Shown here piece after piece: positions 44,872 through 53,311 of a stretch of 64,000 bases of DNA. The number at the start of each line of letters is the position of its first letter. Within the stretch, counting starts at the first letter, position 1. The stretch is taken from assembly GCF_020009625.1 (NCBI RefSeq), contig NZ_JAIHLP010000002.1:372001-436000 (forward strand), read 5' to 3'. Below the pieces are notes generated by a model. The model did not search any database. It worked only from the letters and a program-made list of their open reading frames with translations, and was not told the origin of the DNA. The position numbers and the translations under genes were made by a program. The stretch comes from Leifsonia poae. GTDB taxonomy: Bacteria; Actinomycetota; Actinomycetes; Actinomycetales; Microbacteriaceae.

Positions 44872-46445
44872 AGAAGGCATTGATCTTCGGGTTCGTCTGG
44901 GCGCAGGACGGCTTCGTGCGTCTCTTCACCCACAGCGTCCACACCCACAAGGTGCTGCTCGGGCCGGGCATCGAACCGTTCCGCTGGCTACTCGGACGGT
45001 GGCGTGCGTGGCGCACGTTCGAGTTGGCTGCACGCCGCGTACCGGCCTATCGAGCCTTCCTGGCCGAACGGGGCGCTCTCGCGAAACTCTCGTTCCGGGG
45101 CCGGCTCGCGGAAGCGTTCGCGACGATTCCGGAGATGGACAAAGACAGCTACATCAAACGGTGGTCCATCCCCGAGCGCAGCCTGGGAGGTACGCTGCCC
45201 CGGCACGGGGTCGTCGTCGACGAGTCGTCGGGCAGTTCCGGAACGCCGACCAGCTGGGTGCGGGGAAAGGACGAGCGGCTGGCCACGCGGCAGCTGCTGC
45301 AGGTGGGGTTCGCGCGCACCGCGAACTCGCTGCGCAAACAGCCCTTCGTGCTCAACGCCTTCTCGCTCGGCGCCTGGGCCACCGGCATGAACGTCAGCAC
45401 CTCGCTCACCGAGGTGACGATGATGAAATCGATCGGACCGGATCGCAACAAGATCATCGCGACGATGAAGGAGTTCGGCACCGGCTTCACCTACATCATT
45501 CTGAGCTACCCGCCCTTCTTGAAAGCCCTGTTCGAAGACGACCGCATCGACTGGTCGGAGTACGACATCGTGGCGGCGTTCGGAGGCGAAGGCATCAGCG
45601 AGAACATGCGCGGACACATCCTCCGCTATGCGCACAGTGCATTCGGCTCCTACGGCGCGAGCGACCTGGAGATCAACGTGGCCATCGAGACCGATTACAC
45701 GGTCGAGCTGCGCCGCGCGATCGCATCCGACCGCCGACTGGCGGCGAGGATCACCCGCCAGGAGGAGTACGGCGTGCTCCCGATGGTGTTCCAGTTCAAC
45801 CCGTACGACTACCTCATCGAGACCAATAGCGCGGGTGAACTCGTGGTCACCATCGTGCGCAAGCAGAACATCAACCCGCGCATCCGCTACAACATCCACG
45901 ACCGCGGTCATGTCATGCGGTTGCGCGAGGTCACCCCGATCCTGCGCGAGCTCGGGCACCAGAACGTGATCGGCCAACAGTTTCTCGACCTCCCGCTGCT
46001 GTTCCACTACGGGCGAAGCGATCTCTCGGTCGACTACAACGGCGCTGTGGTGGCACCGGACGCGCTCCGCGACGTCATCTACGGCGACCCCGACCTGCTC
46101 GAGGCCGTCGAGAACCACCGGCTGATCAGCTACGAGGATGACAATGGCCACCGTCAGCTGCATATCGCGCTGCAACTGACCGAGGCCGCCACCGCGCGGG
46201 AGGCACTCGACCACCAGAGGTACCGCGAGCATGTCGTCCGCGAACTGAGACGGATGAACGGCGACTTCCACAACGCGATCCTCACCGCACCGGACGGAAC
46301 CCTGCCCACCATCGCCTTCTACGGGTTCCGGGCCGGCCCGTTCGAGGGCGACGGAGCAAAACTGAAGAACGAGTATGTCTGGCATCTGCCCGCCGGAGGA
46401 CTCGCGAACTGGAATGTCGACCTCAGCCACGTCACAGCCCGATAA
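44868..46445 (+). CDS. PaaK-like AMP-forming acyl ligase (adenylate-forming enzyme)
   Basis: 525 residues. The phosphate-binding loop DESSGSSGTPTSWVRG is the A3-type motif of phenylacetate-CoA ligase/CapK-like enzymes. Further landmarks are FGSYGASDLEINVAIE, the region that binds the adenylate, and RYNIHDRGHVMRL with the conserved Arg/Asp. Such enzymes activate a carboxylic acid as acyl-AMP and pass it to CoA or a carrier; substrate and acceptor are not known. Fused by overlap to the nitroreductase gene, it may act on the same compound. Confidence 0.75.
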   Translation: MKKALIFGFVWAQDGFVRLFTHSVHTHKVLLGPGIEPFRWLLGRWRAWRTFELAARRVPAYRAFLAERGALAKLSFRGRLAEAFATIPEMDKDSYIKRWSIPERSLGGTLPRHGVVVDESSGSSGTPTSWVRGKDERLATRQLLQVGFARTANSLRKQPFVLNAFSLGAWATGMNVSTSLTEVTMMKSIGPDRNKIIATMKEFGTGFTYIILSYPPFLKALFEDDRIDWSEYDIVAAFGGEGISENMRGHILRYAHSAFGSYGASDLEINVAIETDYTVELRRAIASDRRLAARITRQEEYGVLPMVFQFNPYDYLIETNSAGELVVTIVRKQNINPRIRYNIHDRGHVMRLREVTPILRELGHQNVIGQQFLDLPLLFHYGRSDLSVDYNGAVVAPDALRDVIYGDPDLLEAVENHRLISYEDDNGHRQLHIALQLTEAATAREALDHQRYREHVVRELRRMNGDFHNAILTAPDGTLPTIAFYGFRAGPFEGDGAKLKNEYVWHLPAGGLANWNVDLSHVTAR

Positions 46446-46472
46446 GCTGGAACACGTCGCTTTCGCGACGAA

Positions 46473-46545
46473 GGGCCTTTAGCTCAGCTGGTAGAGCGCC
46501 ACGTTTACACCGTGGATGTCGTCGGTTCGATCCCGGCAGGGCCCA
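46473..46545 (+). tRNA. tRNA-Val (TAC anticodon)
   Basis: A 73-nt cloverleaf: acceptor GGGCCTT/AGGGCCC, D arm GCTC/GAGC, anticodon stem CCACG/CGTGG with loop TTTACAC (anticodon TAC), T arm GTCGG-TTCGATC-CCGGC and discriminator A. CCA is not encoded. A 6-bp hairpin CGTCGC-TTTC-GCGACG lies at 46455-46470 just upstream, and TAAGCT (46443-46448) is a possible -10 box. Confidence 0.92.
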
Positions 46546-46887
46546 CTGAGTTCAGCGATCCCCGACAAGACGGCGTCGAAGGAATCACCTGGTCAGGGTC
46601 AGTTTCGGCTTGGCGCGTCATGATGATCGTTGCGAACGGCTTGACCGACAGTGTCACGTCGGAGTGAGTCCCCCCGAAAAGAGATCCAGCCCGCACGAGA
46701 AGACCTGGGCGGGCTGAACGATTGTGTCTGTTCTAGCAGGAGCCGCGGCGAATCGATGCGGAGGCAGACATCACGGCTGCCGCCCCGTCAGGCTGCCGAG
46801 GCTTGCGTATGCGTCGGGATCCTTGGCGATCTGAAGTACAGCTATCTCACGCCACTGCTCGCGCGATACGGCGATAGGGTGAGCAGC
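46546..46887. other. Intergenic region with a hairpin, no supported gene
   Basis: No convincing coding sequence. CAGCCCGC (46687-46694) and GCGGGCTG (46709-46716) form an 8-bp stem with a 14-nt loop that could terminate the tRNA transcript. The last bases contain TAGGGT (46875-46880), a -10 box seven bases before the IclR start. Confidence 0.6.
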
Positions 46888-47631
46888 ATGTCTCCGGAGT
46901 ACACCGCGCCCGCTCTGGACAAGTCGCTCGACATCCTCGAGCTGCTGGCGGAGCAGAGCGCACCCCTGTCGCAGACAACGATCGCCGGGCTGCTCGGGCG
47001 GTCGGTGGGGGAGATCTTCAGGCTGCTGCAGACCCTGGAGCGGCGCGGCTACGTGCTGCGCGACGAAGCCTCCGGTCTCTATTCGCTCACCATGAGGCTC
47101 TTCGATCTGGCGCACCGGCAACCGCCGCTCCGTGCGCTGCTCCAGGCGGCAGAGGATCCGATGAACCGGCTGGCCGACTCTGTGCGGCAGTCCTGCAACC
47201 TCGCCGTGCTGGATGGCGGGCGGCTACGGGTCGTGCTGCAAGTGGAGAGCCCAGCCGAATTCGGTTTCCATGTGCGCGTCGGAGCTGCCTTCCCGGTCGG
47301 ATCGACGGCGACGGGCGCAGTACTCGCAGCGTTCGCGTCCGAGCGCATGCGGGACGATCTGCTCAGCGCGGAGACGATCCCTTCGTCGCGTGACGAGCTG
47401 GCGCAACGGATGAAGTTGGCCGTCGATCAGGGGCACCTCGAGATCGCCGACCAGCGGCAACCGGGAATCGTCGACCTGGCGCTTCCCGTGCGATCGGGCG
47501 AGGGGAGAGCCGTCGCTGCGCTCACGGTGCCCTACGTTGCGACGTCGTTCAGTGAACTCGATCCGCAGGCGGTGCTGGTGCAGGCGGAGGCGGCGGCCTC
47601 TCTCATCACCTCCCGTCTCGGCGCACTCTAG
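46888..47631 (+). CDS. IclR-family transcriptional regulator
   Basis: 247 residues. N-terminal winged helix (LDKSLDILELLAEQSAPLSQ, then LGRSVGEIFRLLQTLERRGYV) and the IclR effector domain ending with VDLALPVRSGEGRAVAALTVPY. ATG 46888 lies seven bases after TAGGGT, so the mRNA is probably leaderless; the long upstream frame to 46651 is not family-like. It probably regulates the downstream SAHH-like gene (inference from proximity). Confidence 0.88.
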   Translation: MSPEYTAPALDKSLDILELLAEQSAPLSQTTIAGLLGRSVGEIFRLLQTLERRGYVLRDEASGLYSLTMRLFDLAHRQPPLRALLQAAEDPMNRLADSVRQSCNLAVLDGGRLRVVLQVESPAEFGFHVRVGAAFPVGSTATGAVLAAFASERMRDDLLSAETIPSSRDELAQRMKLAVDQGHLEIADQRQPGIVDLALPVRSGEGRAVAALTVPYVATSFSELDPQAVLVQAEAAASLITSRLGAL

Positions 47632-48005
47632 GTGTTGCTGGCCGGAACGTTGTTGACGACCGTGTGTCCTCGCGCCTGATGAGGCCTGCGATGGCGGTGC
47701 CGGCGCGGAGCAGTGCGACTGAGCGGGTTGCGATTGTTCGGAGTCGTTCCTGGAGGGCGTGACGGGGTCGACGGCGACGGCGAGCTGTTGATTTCTGCAC
47801 GACGGATGTCTTTCGCCCGCACCCCTCTATGACGCGCACCTCGCTGACAAGCGTCGCGCCGAATGCCGAATGCCGAAGCGACGCAGATGCGGACGGCGTC
47901 CACAACCTCCCGGCTTCACACATCGGTGTCCCCTCTCACCCGAAAGGCGCATTCGTGTGTGAAACTAGGTTTTATACATGAAATGAGTTCCACCGAGGGA
48001 GAGTA
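47632..48005 (+). promoter_or_regulatory. Spacer with AT-rich promoter/operator region before the SAHH-like gene
   Basis: The 374-base spacer has no supported gene. Its last 50 bases are unusually AT-rich. TTTTATACATGAAA (47970-47983) is an imperfect palindrome with ten of fourteen positions symmetric, resembling IclR operators. It contains TATACA, a -10 candidate. GAGGGAGAG follows as ribosome-binding site before ATG 48006. Confidence 0.4.
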
Positions 48006-49211
48006 ATGAACGACGTCATGAAGGCACCGGGGGTACGGGCGGGCTTGGCGGAGGCCGGCGAGCAGAGACTCGGCTGGATCCGTTCGAGGATGCGCTCCCT
48101 CGCGGCCATCCGCACGGAGTTCGCCGAGAGCCGGCCGTTCGACGGTCTCACGATCGGTGTCGCCCTCCACTCCGAGCCGAAGACGGCGGTGCTATTGGAG
48201 ACACTCGCTGCCGGGGGAGCGCATGTCGTCGGCACGGGCAACCACGGCTCCACTCAGGACGATATCGTCGCCGCCCTTGAACGCAACGGGATCGAGCTGT
48301 TCGGGCACCGCGATGAGACCCTGGACGAGCACCGCCGCAACCTGGAGCGGACGATCGATCGGAAGCCCGACATCCTGCTCGACAACGGCGCCGATCTGGC
48401 GGCGATCGTGGCAGACCGCGGCCTTGCCGACACGATCGTCGGCGGTACGGAGGAGACGACCTCCGGCGGCTTCCGCCTGCGCGAGGAGTACGCCGGACGC
48501 ATCCCGTTCCCGGTGATCGTGATCAATGACAGCCCGTTGAAGGCTATCGCCGAGAACCGGCATGCCGTCGGGCAGAGCGCGGTCGAGAGCTTCATGCGCA
48601 TCACCAACCTGCAGGTGCCGGGTCGCCGTTTCGCGGTGGCGGGCTATGGCTGGTGCGGACGCGGTGTCGCCCAGTACCTCCGCGCTCTCGGCGGCAAGGT
48701 CGCCGTCGTCGAGGTGGATGAACTCAAGGCTTTCGAGGCGGCCTTCGACGGTTATCGCGTCGGCTCCCTCGGCGAGCTCGCCGGGTGGGCGGATGTGGTG
48801 ATCACGGCGACCGGGCGACCGGGCGTCGTGACCGAGAAGGTCTTCGATCTGTTCGAAGACGGCGTCGTGCTGGCCAATATCGGTCACTTCCCCTGGGAGA
48901 TCGACGTTCCCGCCCTGCGGAGTCACGCTGTGCGCTCCACCACCGTGGCCACAGCTATCGAAGAGCTGGAGCTGCCCTCGGGCCGGAGGGTCGTCCTCCT
49001 CGCCGACGGCCGGATGTACAACCTTGCCGGGACAGCGCCGAAGGGGAACTCGATCGAGTCGATGGACCTCGGTTTCACCCTGCAAGCCCGTTCCCTCGAG
49101 CGTGTCGCGACGGGGACGGATTCTCTTGTCGCCGGACCGCAGCGCGTGCCCGACGACATCGAACGCGCCGTCGCCCGCCAGACACTGGCGCTGCTGAACA
49201 GCGCCGACTGA
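48006..49211 (+). CDS. Divergent adenosylhomocysteinase (SAHH)-like protein
   Basis: 401 residues, the length of short archaeal-type SAHH. Conserved parts are ALHSEPKTAVLLETLAAGGA, STQDDIVAAL, LDNGADL, GGTEETTSGGFRL and the NAD-binding GYGWCGRG (213-220). Active-site segments differ: the usual F-D-N-x-Y-G-x-x-x-S-x-x-D-G stretch reads AENRHAVGQSAVESF, and NPLSTQDD reads NHGSTQDD. The usual NAD chemistry is likely kept, but the substrate may not be S-adenosylhomocysteine. It stands alone behind an IclR regulator. Confidence 0.75.
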   Translation: MNDVMKAPGVRAGLAEAGEQRLGWIRSRMRSLAAIRTEFAESRPFDGLTIGVALHSEPKTAVLLETLAAGGAHVVGTGNHGSTQDDIVAALERNGIELFGHRDETLDEHRRNLERTIDRKPDILLDNGADLAAIVADRGLADTIVGGTEETTSGGFRLREEYAGRIPFPVIVINDSPLKAIAENRHAVGQSAVESFMRITNLQVPGRRFAVAGYGWCGRGVAQYLRALGGKVAVVEVDELKAFEAAFDGYRVGSLGELAGWADVVITATGRPGVVTEKVFDLFEDGVVLANIGHFPWEIDVPALRSHAVRSTTVATAIEELELPSGRRVVLLADGRMYNLAGTAPKGNSIESMDLGFTLQARSLERVATGTDSLVAGPQRVPDDIERAVARQTLALLNSAD

Positions 49212-49239
49212 GAGCGGTGACGGTGGCTCCGGCTAGCCT

Positions 49240-50355
49240 GTGGCCGGTGCGGACGTCCTCGTGTCCGCGGACGGGAGCGTGTTCGTGCCGGAGAGCGTCG
49301 AGGCGTGGTGGGCGCGACGACGCTGGTCCAAAGACGTCGATGTGCCGTACCCGATCGGACGCTACCGCGACGACTGGCAGCGGTTCCCCGTACTGGTCAG
49401 GCAGTACCACCCCGACCTGAACCACGGACTCATGCTCAGCCAGGTGCCTCCGGCCGCCGACGTCTACCTGGTGTGGGAGTGCGCGACAGGCCATCGGTTC
49501 GTGGCGACACCGACCGAGCAGCGAGCCCGCCCCGGCGGCTCACGCCGACGCTCGACGTGGTGCCCGGAGTGCGCCGAGCTCGCCCGGCCGAGGCGCGCGC
49601 CGGTGCCGGCCCCGACTCCGGTCGAGCGGTTCGGCTGCGGCCATCCGCGGGACCCTCGTCGTCTCGACGACGATCCCGGTGACGACCGTTGCGCCCTCTG
49701 CCGCCGCCTGGACTCGTCCAGGATCACCCGTGACGAGCTGATCGCGCTGGCCACGCCGCAGTCGCGCGAGGCGGTCGCGGGGGAGAACGGCAGCGCACGA
49801 CGTCACAGCTGGCAGTGCGCCGAGGCGCATCCCTCGTTTCAGGCAACCGTCGAGCGCATCCTCAGCGGCGTCCGCTGCCCCACCTGCCACCACGCGGCCG
49901 CGGGGGCCGCCGCCGTCGCGCCCGGAGATGCGTTCGTCAGCGGGTGGGCGCCGAAACCGTCGTCGGCCGCCGAATCCGAGTTGCGTCAGCGTCTGGGGAA
50001 GAGGCTTGAGGTGACTCTGAGCGATAACGCCGTGCGGGTGTCGCGACCGTTCTTCACCCACCTCGAGGTGTGGCCGGACGTCATCGTTCCCGAACTCCGC
50101 GTCGCCATCGAATACGACACGATGGGGCGGGATGGGCTGGAACACACCGGCAGGCGCGAGGCCGTCGATCGGCGCAAAGACAGGCTGCTCCGCGCTGTCG
50201 GATGGGAGGTCGTCCGCATCCGTTGCGGACGACTCGTCCCGATCGGCCCGTTCGACATCGTCGCCTCCGGTGTCACGGACAAGCTTCTCGCCGAGCTCGT
50301 GGAGCGGTTGGAAGAGATCCGGGGTGCGTTGATCGTCGGCGCGTACCGACGCTGA
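49240..50355 (+). CDS. Three-zinc-ribbon protein with C-terminal PD-(D/E)XK (Vsr/DUF559-like) nuclease domain
   Basis: 371 residues. Zinc-binding pairs occur at C81/H85 with C108/C111, C133/H135 with C151/C154, and C193/H197 with C213/C216. They resemble the treble-clef repeats found beside Vsr-like nucleases. The C-terminal domain shows E245 in ESELRQRL, D280 in WPDVIVPELRVAIEYD (E291 follows) and K313 in DRRKDRLLRAVGWEVVRIR, the order of a PD-(D/E)XK nuclease. DNA cleavage or repair is inferred. The start is uncertain: GTG 49240 or GTG 49261, neither with a ribosome-binding site. Confidence 0.7.
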   Translation: MAGADVLVSADGSVFVPESVEAWWARRRWSKDVDVPYPIGRYRDDWQRFPVLVRQYHPDLNHGLMLSQVPPAADVYLVWECATGHRFVATPTEQRARPGGSRRRSTWCPECAELARPRRAPVPAPTPVERFGCGHPRDPRRLDDDPGDDRCALCRRLDSSRITRDELIALATPQSREAVAGENGSARRHSWQCAEAHPSFQATVERILSGVRCPTCHHAAAGAAAVAPGDAFVSGWAPKPSSAAESELRQRLGKRLEVTLSDNAVRVSRPFFTHLEVWPDVIVPELRVAIEYDTMGRDGLEHTGRREAVDRRKDRLLRAVGWEVVRIRCGRLVPIGPFDIVASGVTDKLLAELVERLEEIRGALIVGAYRR

Positions 50356-50422
50356 AATCTGCACTCGTGCATCCGGTAGCGCCCCGCTACTCTGAGATCG
50401 AATCCACCCTGAGGAGAAGATC

Positions 50423-50842
50423 ATGGCGACGCTGCTCAACCCGTATCTCAACTTCCGTGCGCGCACCCGGGAAGTGATGACTTTCTACCAGACGGTCTTC
50501 GGCGGCACGCTCGACATCAGCACATTCGCCGATCTCGGCATGAACGACGACCCGGCGATCGCCGACAACGTGATGCATTCCGTGCTCACGACCGACACCG
50601 GCTTCACCATCATGGCCGCCGACGTGCCCGACCACATGGAGCTCGCCGCGGGCAGCTCGATCTCCCTCTCGCTGAGCGGAGACGACGAGCCTCGGCTCAG
50701 CGGATACTTCCACGCCCTGATGGAAGACGGCACGGTCGTCGAACCGCTGTCGAAGGCGCCGTGGGGCGACAGCTTCGGGATGGGCCTCGACCGTTTCGGC
50801 GTCTCCTGGCTGGTGAACATCTCGGGAGCGCAGCCCGCCTGA
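50423..50842 (+). CDS. PhnB-like VOC-fold protein
   Basis: 139 residues. PhnB/3-demethylubiquinone methyltransferase-like VOC fold: LNPYLNFRARTREVMTFYQTVFGG at the start, HSVLTTDTGFTIMAAD, and APWGDSFGMGLDRFGVSWLVNI at the end. Family members have varied or unknown functions. ATG 50423 has GAGGAGA upstream. Confidence 0.85.
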   Translation: MATLLNPYLNFRARTREVMTFYQTVFGGTLDISTFADLGMNDDPAIADNVMHSVLTTDTGFTIMAADVPDHMELAAGSSISLSLSGDDEPRLSGYFHALMEDGTVVEPLSKAPWGDSFGMGLDRFGVSWLVNISGAQPA

Positions 50843-50888
50843 GCCGGGCTCTCTTGCCAGCAGTGAACCCGGCGACGGACAATGAGGA

Positions 50889-51398
50889 ATGGATGTTCCG
50901 CTCCGCGCCGGACCTGTCCTCGTCGGCGTCTACCCCGGCCAAGACACGGCCGTCGTGCGCGAAGCGGCTCACCTCGCGGGGAGCCTCGGCACGCCCCTGC
51001 TCTGTGCCTTCGTAGCCCTCGACAGCTACCTCACGGAGTGGGAGCGGAGCGAATTGCGTGACGCCGCATCCCTGCACCCCACAGACATCGACGCCGACGA
51101 CGATCGCGTTGCCCTCGATCTGGCGGGCGCGATCGTCCAAACACTGCAGGGAGCGACACTCGCCGAAGGCTGGTCGTTGCGACTCCTCGCCGGCGACCCG
51201 GCTCACGCGCTCGCCCGCGTGGCGGCCGAAGCGGATGCGCGGCTCATCGTCGTCGGAACGCACGGGAGGGGTGCTGGGCACGCTCTGGAGGCCTGGCTCT
51301 CCGGATCGGTGGCGATGTCATTGAGCCGCGACCAGCTCAGGCCGGTCGTCGTCGTGCCGGTCGGCCGTGCGGAGCGAAGCAGCGCCACGCTCGGCTGA
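50889..51398 (+). CDS. Universal stress protein (UspA family)
   Basis: 169 residues, single Usp domain. It begins VLVGVYPGQDTAVVREAAHLAG and contains LIVVGTHGRGAGHALEAWLSGSVAMSLSR, the G-x2-G-x9-G-S nucleotide-binding stretch, ending RPVVVVPV. Probably an ATP-binding stress protein. The start ATG 50889 lacks a strong ribosome-binding site. Confidence 0.85.
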   Translation: MDVPLRAGPVLVGVYPGQDTAVVREAAHLAGSLGTPLLCAFVALDSYLTEWERSELRDAASLHPTDIDADDDRVALDLAGAIVQTLQGATLAEGWSLRLLAGDPAHALARVAAEADARLIVVGTHGRGAGHALEAWLSGSVAMSLSRDQLRPVVVVPVGRAERSSATLG

Positions 51399-51540
51399 CG
51401 AACAGTCGAATGGGTGCGTCAGGCACGATGCCCGCCCACATCGGCACGAAAACTCTTTTCGCGCGATGTCGATCTGCGCTTCCGCCGCACGACCTGAAGA
51501 TGAGAGGGTCGAACAGCACCCTCCAGATAAGGAGCACACC

Positions 51541-51960
51541 ATGTCCAAGTACATGCTGATCATGCGGTCGACCGACGAGGCGTTCGCGAAGTTCGCGAGC
51601 CTCGACTTCGCCGAGATCATCAACGCGATGGGCCGGTTCAACGACGAACTCGTCCGCGCCGGCGTTCTGCTGGCGGCCGAAGGTCTCGAAGACCCCGGCG
51701 AGACGGTCGTCGTCGATTTCACCGGAGAGGCGCCCGTCGTCACCGACGGCCCCTACGGGGAGACGAAGGAGCTGTTCAACGGCTATTACATCCTCGATGT
51801 GGCCTCGAAGCAGGAGGCGGTCGAATGGGCGAAGCGGATGCCGTACTCCGAGGGCTCAAAGGTCGAGATCCGGCGGGTCCCGTCCATCGACGAGTTCCCG
51901 CAGGACAACGAGTGGATCCAGAAGGAGCGCGCCTGGCGCGAGGAGACCGGGCAGCTTTGA
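51541..51960 (+). CDS. YCII/DGPF-domain protein
   Basis: 139 residues. Contains the DGPF-type motif VTDGPYGETKELFNGYYIL and an N-terminal KYMLIMRSTDEAF, the standard pattern of YCII-related proteins paired with ECF sigma factors. ATG 51541 has AAGGAG upstream. Its stop overlaps the TTG start of the sigma-factor gene. Confidence 0.88.
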   Translation: MSKYMLIMRSTDEAFAKFASLDFAEIINAMGRFNDELVRAGVLLAAEGLEDPGETVVVDFTGEAPVVTDGPYGETKELFNGYYILDVASKQEAVEWAKRMPYSEGSKVEIRRVPSIDEFPQDNEWIQKERAWREETGQL

Positions 51961-53213
51961 GCGAGGCGCGGCGCGTCGTCGATGCCCTCTGGCGGATCGA
52001 ATCCGCCCGCATCGTCGGCGCGCTCGCCCGCTACACCCGTGACTTCGCACTCGCGGAGGATGTCGCGCAGGAGGCGCTGGCCGAAGCGCTCGTCAGCTGG
52101 GAGACCGCGGGCATCCCCGACGATCCGAGCGCTTGGTTGCTGGCGGTCGGTCGGCGGCGAGCGATCGACTCGTTCCGGCGCCGTGCAGGGCGTGACGAGC
52201 GCTATGCGCTTCTCGCGCGAGATCTGGACAGCTCGACACCCGGTGCCGACGCCTTGTTCGATCCGGACGCGATCGACGACGATGTGCTGCGCCTGATTTT
52301 CACCGCCTGCCATCCGCTGCTCTCGAGAGAGGCGCGCATCGCACTCACTCTGCGGGTGGTGGGCGGATTGACGAGCGAGGAGATCGCCCGGGCGTTCCTC
52401 GTGCCGGTCGCCACCGTGCAGGCGCGCATCACCCGCGCCAAGAAGGCCTTGGCCGCCGCGGCCGTGCCGTTCGTGGTGCCCGGGCCCGCTGAGCGTGCCG
52501 AGCGTCTCGGCTCCGTCCTGAGTGTTATCTACCTCATCTTCAGCGAGGGATCGTCGGCCTCCAGCGGTGACGAGTGGATGCGGAACGAGCTGGCGCAGGA
52601 GGCCCGCCGGCTGGCCCGCATCCTCGTGCAACTCGTGCCCGACCCTGAGGTGTTCGGCCTCCTCGCGTTGCTGGAGCTGACGGCCGCCCGATTCCCGGCC
52701 CGCGTGGATGCACGCGGACGGCCGGTGCTGCTCGACGATCAGGATCGGCAGCGCTGGGATCGCTCGGCGATCCAGCGGGGCCGCGCAGCACTGCGCCAGG
52801 CGAACGCCTCCGAGAGGGGTCTAGGTGCCTACGGCCTGCAGGCGTCGATCGCCGAGTGCCACGCGATGGCACCGTCAGTGGGGGAGACCGACTGGAATCG
52901 TATCGTGCTGCTGTACGACGGGTTGACGCGCATCGCGCCGTCGCCGGTGGTCGAGCTGAACCGAGCAGTCGCCGTCGCGATGGCGTCGGGGCCGGAGGCG
53001 GCGCTCCGACTGGTGGACGAACTCGTCACCCGTTCACCCCTCGGAAACGGTCACCTGCTCCCGGCCGTGCGGGCGGAACTGCTTGCGCGTCTGGACCGGC
53101 ATGCAGAAGCCCGAGACGACTACCACCGCGCCGCACGTCTGTGCACGAACGCAGCGGAGCGTGGCGTTCTCGAAGAGAAGGCCGCCCGCCAAGAGGAGCT
53201 CCTGCGATCCTGA
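51957..53213 (+). CDS. ECF sigma factor with C-terminal helical extension (YCII-partnered type)
   Basis: 418 residues. Sigma region 2 is seen in FALAEDVAQEALAEALVSW and LAVGRRRAIDSFRR, region 4 in RVVGGLTSEEIARAFLVPVATVQARITRAKKAL. The remaining 220 residues form a TPR-like helical domain (DUF6596-type), found in sigma factors encoded behind YCII proteins. TTG 51957 overlaps the upstream stop; AGGAG lies about 11 bases upstream. Confidence 0.88.
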   Translation: MSEARRVVDALWRIESARIVGALARYTRDFALAEDVAQEALAEALVSWETAGIPDDPSAWLLAVGRRRAIDSFRRRAGRDERYALLARDLDSSTPGADALFDPDAIDDDVLRLIFTACHPLLSREARIALTLRVVGGLTSEEIARAFLVPVATVQARITRAKKALAAAAVPFVVPGPAERAERLGSVLSVIYLIFSEGSSASSGDEWMRNELAQEARRLARILVQLVPDPEVFGLLALLELTAARFPARVDARGRPVLLDDQDRQRWDRSAIQRGRAALRQANASERGLGAYGLQASIAECHAMAPSVGETDWNRIVLLYDGLTRIAPSPVVELNRAVAVAMASGPEAALRLVDELVTRSPLGNGHLLPAVRAELLARLDRHAEARDDYHRAARLCTNAAERGVLEEKAARQEELLRS

Positions 53214-53219
53214 TCTGCG

Positions 53220-53246
53220 ATGCGGGAAACAACCACCCGCCCGCAT
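53220..53246 (+). terminator. Hairpin terminator after the sigma-factor gene
   Basis: ATGCGGG (53220-53226) pairs with CCCGCAT (53240-53246) around a 13-nt loop, followed by TTCC. It lies 6 bases after the stop codon and before the helR regulatory element. Confidence 0.5.
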
Positions 53247-53267
53247 TTCCACTGTACCTCGGGCATG

Positions 53268-53286
53268 GGGGCTTGCCACAAGACCC
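53268..53286 (+). promoter_or_regulatory. Rifamycin-associated-element-like 19-bp inverted repeat
   Basis: GGGGCTTGCCACAAGACCC is a 19-bp imperfect inverted repeat with GGG-CTTG / CAAG-CCC arms, the pattern of the rifamycin-associated element (RAE) found ahead of rifamycin-resistance and helR genes in actinobacteria. Its TTGCCA (53273-53278) can also serve as a -35 box for GAGAAT at 53298-53303. It lies 25 bases before the helR GTG, so rifamycin-inducible expression is predicted. Confidence 0.65.
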
Positions 53287-53311
53287 GGGTCGCGGCGGAG
53301 AATCGTGCATC

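Noticed and set aside
46505..46696. 63-codon - strand frame ending in GPAGIEPTTSTV
   Set aside because: This ending is the well-known false translation across a tRNA gene, here the antisense of tRNA-Val.
47628..47903. 91-codon - strand frame in the spacer after IclR
   Set aside because: It is Arg/Pro/His-rich with no start signal or similarity I can recognise and looks non-coding.
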